Below are positions 60,736 to 64,000 of a stretch of 64,000 nt of DNA, one piece after another. Source of the DNA: Nocardia jinanensis. Lineage in GTDB: Bacteria > Actinomycetota > Actinomycetes > Mycobacteriales > Mycobacteriaceae. The DNA lies in assembly GCF_014645735.1 (NCBI RefSeq), contig NZ_BMMH01000005.1:124001-188000 (forward strand), in the 5' to 3' direction. The position numbers were made by a program, and so were the translations under genes. Within the stretch, counting starts at the first letter, position 1; every line of letters starts with the position of its first letter. The notes below the pieces were generated by a model. It was not told where the DNA came from. It made no database searches and saw nothing but the letters and a program-made list of their open reading frames with translations.

Positions 60736-62046
60736 TTACAGGTCCTGGAGGTTCCGATCGCGTGGTTCATCTCCCCACGCGAGGAACACCGCACTGGTGA
60801 TCGCGGCGACCGAGGTGATCACGAGAACCGACAGAATGTTCTCGCTGGTCGCCGCATACACCGAGGTCAGTAGTAGCGGGGTGAGACCCGAGCCGATCAG
60901 CGACGCGCCTTGATAGCCGAGCGACGCGCCGGTATAGCGCGAAGTGGTCCCGAACTGTTCGGAGATATAGGCCGCCATCGGACCGTAGATCAGGGACTGC
61001 AGGATATTCGCGCCCACGAACGCCGCGACGATCAATGATGAATCGCCCGATCCGATCCACCCGAAGAACGGGTACATATAGAGGCCGAGCAGGACGAATC
61101 CGGTGATCATGACCGGCTTGCGGCCCAGGCTGTCGGAGAGCCGGCCCATGAGCAGCGCCATGACGATCATGACCACATTGGAGATGGACAGAGCGAAAAG
61201 CGCTGTCTGGGAATTGCTCCCGTGCTGCGCCGCGTACGACACGCCGTATACCGAGATCGACGTCGTGAGGATGAAGTTGCCGACCGTGCTCAACACCGCG
61301 AAGATCAGCGGTTTCGGCGCCGCGAGCACCTCCGCCAGCGGTGTCCGCCGCCGCTTCTCGCCGCCCGCCTTCATCGCGGCTTCGAAAAGCGGACTCTCGC
61401 TGATCTGCAGCCGCACCCAGAGCCCCAGCACCAGCAGCGCCGCCGAGAACAGGAATGGTATCCGCCAGCCCCAGGACAAGAACTGATCCTCCGGCAGCCC
61501 GGCGAACAGGCCGAGCATCAATGTCGCGACGGCGACACCGGCCGGCGCACCGGCCTGGGTGAACGAAGCCGAGAACCCGCGCCGCTTCGAATCGGAATGC
61601 TCCAGTGCCATCAGCGTCGCGCCACCCCACTCGCCGCCGACCGCGATACCCTGCACCAGGCGCAGGCAGACGAGCAGTACCGCCGCCCACGACCCGATCC
61701 AGGCGGACGGCGGGATCACACCGATCAGCGTGGACGAGATGCCCATCAGATACATCGAGAGCACCAGCATTCGTTTGCGCCCGACGCGGTCGCCGAAGTG
61801 CCCGAACAGAATTCCGCCCAGTGGGCGGGCCAGATAGCCGGTGGCGAAGGTGGCGTAGGACGCGATGGTGGCGGCGACCGGGTTCAGATTCGAGAAGAAC
61901 ACCGGCCCGAAGACCAGTGAGGCCGCGGACGCGTACAGCAGGAAATCGTAGAACTCGATCGTGCTTCCCAGGAAACTGGACAGCAGTACGCGGCGCGGTG
62001 AATTCCCGGACGACGTACCGGTGCCGAGCTTGATGGTGTCGGTCAT
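60736..62046 (-). CDS. MFS transporter, metabolite:H+ symporter (MHS) type
   Basis: A 436-residue protein with twelve hydrophobic segments. MHS-family marks are SSFLGSTIEFYDFLLY at helix 1, RPLGGILFGHFGDRVGRKRMLV between helices 2 and 3, and VQGIAVGGEWGGATLMALE at helix 5. These carriers import organic acids or betaines with protons. ATG 62046 follows AGGAGACACTC. It lies between an SDR gene and the alcohol-dehydrogenase gene and would provide a second uptake route beside the ABC system. Substrate unknown. Confidence 0.92.
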   Translation of the reverse strand: MTDTIKLGTGTSSGNSPRRVLLSSFLGSTIEFYDFLLYASAASLVFGPVFFSNLNPVAATIASYATFATGYLARPLGGILFGHFGDRVGRKRMLVLSMYLMGISSTLIGVIPPSAWIGSWAAVLLVCLRLVQGIAVGGEWGGATLMALEHSDSKRRGFSASFTQAGAPAGVAVATLMLGLFAGLPEDQFLSWGWRIPFLFSAALLVLGLWVRLQISESPLFEAAMKAGGEKRRRTPLAEVLAAPKPLIFAVLSTVGNFILTTSISVYGVSYAAQHGSNSQTALFALSISNVVMIVMALLMGRLSDSLGRKPVMITGFVLLGLYMYPFFGWIGSGDSSLIVAAFVGANILQSLIYGPMAAYISEQFGTTSRYTGASLGYQGASLIGSGLTPLLLTSVYAATSENILSVLVITSVAAITSAVFLAWGDEPRDRNLQDL

Positions 62047-62102
62047 GAGTGTCTCCTGGGAGAGTCGATGGCTCTCGGGTGTGAAAATCGGAAGGTGACC
62101 CG

Positions 62103-62861
62103 TCAGGTCGCGAGATAGCCGCCGTCGGCCGGAAGCATGACGCCGTTGACGAAGGTCGAGGTGGGGTCGGAGAGGAACAGCGCCGCCACCGCGACCTCGT
62201 CCGGCTCGCCCCACCGGCCCGCCGGAGTCCGGGACACCACGCGGGTATCCACCAGTTCGTCGTGTTGCAGGTGTTCGGTGAGCGGGGTGCGGATCCATCC
62301 CGGCGCCACCGCGTTCACCCGTACCTCGGGACTCCAGGCCGCGGCAAGACTTTTCGTGAGTTGCCCGACGCCGCCCTTCGCGGCCGCGTAGGCCGGTCCG
62401 GTCGCACTGCCCCGGAAGCTCATCATCGATCCGACGTTGACGATGCAGCCCCGCGACGCGACGAGCAGCGGATGGGCCGCGAAGCACACCCGGGCAACCC
62501 CGACGAGGTTGATATCGATACTGCGGGCGAAGCCCTCGACGGTGAAATCCGCCGGTGACGCCGAAACGCCCGCGGAGTTGACCAGCACATCGAGGCCGCC
62601 CAGCGAGCCGACCAGCGCCGCGACCATATCGTCGTCGCGGATATCGAGTTGCTCGATATCCACCCCGGCCAGCCGCTCGTCGTGCCGCGCGGCGCTGATC
62701 TCGGCCGCTGTCAGTGCGGTGGCCACGACACGGTCACCCCGCCGCGCGAACGCCTGGGAGATCGCCCCGCCGATCCCCCCGGTACCGCCCACCACCAGCG
62801 CGGTCCGTTCGGCCGCGGGGTTCCCGCCGGTGTCGCCGGCATTGTCGGGGGTCATGCCCAT
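62103..62861 (-). CDS. SDR family oxidoreductase
   Basis: A 252-residue classical SDR: VVGGTGGIGGAISQAFARRG, DVLVNSAGVSASP, NVGSMMSFRGSATG and AYAAAKGGVGQLTKSL, and TFVNGVMLPADGG. The opening TALVVGGTGGIG resembles the truncated SDR at 12567 (TALVTGGTGGLG). The ATG overlaps the stop of the cupin gene by one base (TGATG). Its neighbours are a cupin, an MFS carrier and an alcohol dehydrogenase, which suggests alcohol or ketone conversion of an imported compound. Confidence 0.9.
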   Translation of the reverse strand: MGMTPDNAGDTGGNPAAERTALVVGGTGGIGGAISQAFARRGDRVVATALTAAEISAARHDERLAGVDIEQLDIRDDDMVAALVGSLGGLDVLVNSAGVSASPADFTVEGFARSIDINLVGVARVCFAAHPLLVASRGCIVNVGSMMSFRGSATGPAYAAAKGGVGQLTKSLAAAWSPEVRVNAVAPGWIRTPLTEHLQHDELVDTRVVSRTPAGRWGEPDEVAVAALFLSDPTSTFVNGVMLPADGGYLAT

Positions 62862-63346
62862 CAGCACACCCCGGGCCGATCTTTGACGACTCCGGCGGGC
62901 AACGCGAGACCCTGTGCCTGGAGCGCGCGCTCGACATCACCGAGAATCGTGCCGGCATCGGAATACGCGGTGATGTTGTCGTTGTCGTCGAAATAGATGA
63001 ACGCGCCCTGGGTGATGAACATGGCGGTGGTGTCCTCGTCGACGTGCAGCGTGTGGTTCGTTCCCGGTGGTTCGTGGACATAGGAACCCGCACGGGCGAC
63101 CCAGTCGTATTCCAGATACCGCCACGCACCGTCCATCGTGTAGGCGTGGACCGTCCCGGTGTGGTGATGCCGGGCCAGCTGGATTCCGGCGGGCCATTTG
63201 ATGATATTGACGAAGGTGTTCGTCACCAGGCTGACGCTGATGAGCTTCATATAGGTGGTACCCCAGGGCCGATGGAGCTCGGCGAAGGGAATGTCGGCCA
63301 GGTCGATGTGCTCGGTGGCAGCGCTGTCCTCGGGTAACTGACCCAT
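62861..63346 (-). CDS. Cupin protein, 2,4'-dihydroxyacetophenone dioxygenase-like family (paralogue)
   Basis: A 161-residue single cupin: RPWGTTYMKLISVSL, the first motif QLARHHHTGTVHAYTMDGAWRYLEYDW and the second PPGTNHTLHVDEDTTAMF. It matches the cupin at 38612 over its length. AAAGGA precedes ATG by eight bases. It is the first functional gene of the leftward run; the element at 63716 is 370 bp upstream, and a relic of a permease gene lies between. Metal-dependent oxygenase or isomerase activity is possible. Confidence 0.83.
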   Translation of the reverse strand: MGQLPEDSAATEHIDLADIPFAELHRPWGTTYMKLISVSLVTNTFVNIIKWPAGIQLARHHHTGTVHAYTMDGAWRYLEYDWVARAGSYVHEPPGTNHTLHVDEDTTAMFITQGAFIYFDDNDNITAYSDAGTILGDVERALQAQGLALPAGVVKDRPGVC

Positions 63347-63549
63347 GGTGATGTTCCTTTCTGTCGCAGCCGGCCGGATGCCGGGTGGGCATGCGTGTAT
63401 ACCGGTGCCATCGGGGCGCCGGTTCCGGCAGCGCTCATGGTTTCTTCGGGGGTCCCGCCACGACCGACCGTCCGGTACCGCGCGCGGTCAGCACGGCACC
63501 GGAACGGCGGTACTCGTCTCCGCGGGGCGGGAACCCGGCTCAGCAGTCG

Positions 63550-63629
63550 GCAGTTCCACCGGCGGGAAAGTTGCCGGGAGGAGAACCGGAGTGGCTTCGG
63601 TTGTCCGCCTCAGCACGGGACCGCGGCAT
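63550..63629 (-). pseudogene. Relic of DppB-like permease gene start
   Basis: Read leftward from ATG 63629, about 57 of the first 80 bases match the DppB gene from ATG 2102 when one base is inserted near codon 4. That insertion shifts the frame, and a stop comes after 29 codons. Similarity fades beyond about 63550. The upstream part also matches (GGTCGCCCAT shared, same spacing to the palindrome: 87 versus 89 bp). It is a degraded duplicate of the transporter operon's front. Confidence 0.7.
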
Positions 63630-63715
63630 CACAACTCCTTCACGGTCGCCCATCCGGGCGACAGGTCAATCACCGATCTCGGGTGAGTCGACTTCCGCCT
63701 ACTCACTCGATCACG

Positions 63716-63733
63716 CATTGAGGATACTGTACG
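63716..63733. promoter_or_regulatory. Recurring palindrome, site 15
   Basis: CATTGAG GATA CTGTACG; 17 bases are identical to site 1. It probably drives the cupin-SDR-MFS-ADH run through the permease relic. Confidence 0.7.
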
Positions 63734-63844
63734 TCGATTCGCGAATGAGGTCCAGACCACATTTTCAGCCTCTTTCACGGCCGGCGCGACCGGTAATATC
63801 CGCCATTTCGCACAAATCGAACAACAGCCGACCCCCTGGATAAC

Positions 63845-63862
63845 CATTCAGTACACTCTTCA
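63845..63862. promoter_or_regulatory. Recurring palindrome, site 16
   Basis: CATTCAG TACA CTCTTCA; 15 bases are identical to site 2, and it lies 129 bp from site 15. It would serve a rightward gene beyond the window. Confidence 0.65.
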
Positions 63863-64000
63863 CAGGGCAGCGTCGGGTAAGCGGCACCCACCGGGCGGCT
63901 ACCGGCCCCTCCGGCCGCTGCCGCGGCAGCGGACCGACAACAAGGGGTTGCTCCGCGGCTGCCCAGAACGCAGGCGAGTGATGGGGGACCGCATGTCACG

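Larger units (their letters stand above)
63347..64000. other. Right-edge intergenic region, 654 bp
   Basis: It holds a decayed permease-gene start (63550-63629) and a promoter segment with two recurring palindromes like that at 2103-2336. From 63863 to the edge I see no gene I can support; an ATG at 63981 could begin a rightward gene but too little is visible. Confidence 0.6.

Noticed and set aside
63981..64000. Possible rightward gene start near the edge
   Set aside because: Only a few codons are visible and no convincing ribosome site precedes the ATG, so no gene is called.
1..64000. CRISPR arrays, tRNA or rRNA genes
   Set aside because: No regularly spaced direct repeats and no cloverleaf or ribosomal sequence were recognised on either strand.

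Overview
The window is GC-rich DNA, read as part of an actinobacterial chromosome. F420-type LLM enzymes, acyl-CoA dehydrogenase (ACAD) pairs, a FadE34-like fused ACAD, lipoprotein solute-binding proteins and GTG/ATGA-coupled genes fit the Mycobacteriales; Nocardia or Rhodococcus relatives seem likely, but that is inference. No tRNA, rRNA, CRISPR array, insertion sequence or phage gene was seen. Nearly every gene belongs to CoA-ester catabolism, transport of a substrate, or side chemistry around it.

Layout. 1-2102 (-): oligopeptide-type ABC transporter (ATPase partial at the edge, two permeases). 2660-4422 (+): enoyl-CoA hydratase (ECH) and VOC protein. 10468-4543 (-): thiolase, LLM oxidoreductase, PaaK-like ligase, AMP ligase, SDR. 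10717-12683 (+): small protein, AMP ligase, amputated SDR. 12776-14841: KshB-like reductase and a divergent cupin-like gene. 19622-14953 (-): APH-type kinase, ACAD, fused CoA transferase. 33586-20798 (-): a ten-gene run with DUF35-thiolase fusion, solute-binding protein, CoA transferase, ECH, ligase, SDR, an ACAD pair, amidohydrolase and reductase. 33938-38518: fused ACAD, TetR regulator, two SDRs. 40712-38612 (-): second solute-binding protein and cupin. 41025-43612: class II aldolase, coiled-coil protein, second amidohydrolase. 53610-43856 (-): another ten-gene beta-oxidation run with two ACAD pairs. 53774-59559: ECH genes, SDR, ACAD, thiolase. 63346-59650 (-): cupin, SDR, MHS-type transporter, zinc alcohol dehydrogenase.

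How it fits together. Two solute-binding proteins plus permeases and an MFS carrier would import one or more acids. Five AMP ligases, one PaaK-like ligase and two CoA-transferase genes would make and exchange CoA esters. Three ACAD pairs and other ACADs, seven ECHs, a 3-hydroxyacyl-CoA dehydrogenase, several SDRs, two thiolases and a DUF35-thiolase (possible retro-aldolase) would shorten chains. The kinase-ACAD pair suggests removal of a gamma-hydroxyl group. No steroid-ring genes (KstD, HsaA-D types) are present, so the substrate is unknown.

The strongest unexplained signal is a palindromic element, roughly ATTnAG-N4-CTnAAT, found at 16 places in 11 promoter regions. It marks the whole region as one probable regulon. 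The best copy (25636-25653) is a perfect inverted repeat. No regulator in the window is clearly linked to it: the only TetR gene has different palindromes at its own promoter. The element pair at 2191/2319 is repeated with the same spacing at 63716/63845, next to a decayed copy of the permease gene start, so the right end carries a relic of a duplicated transporter promoter.
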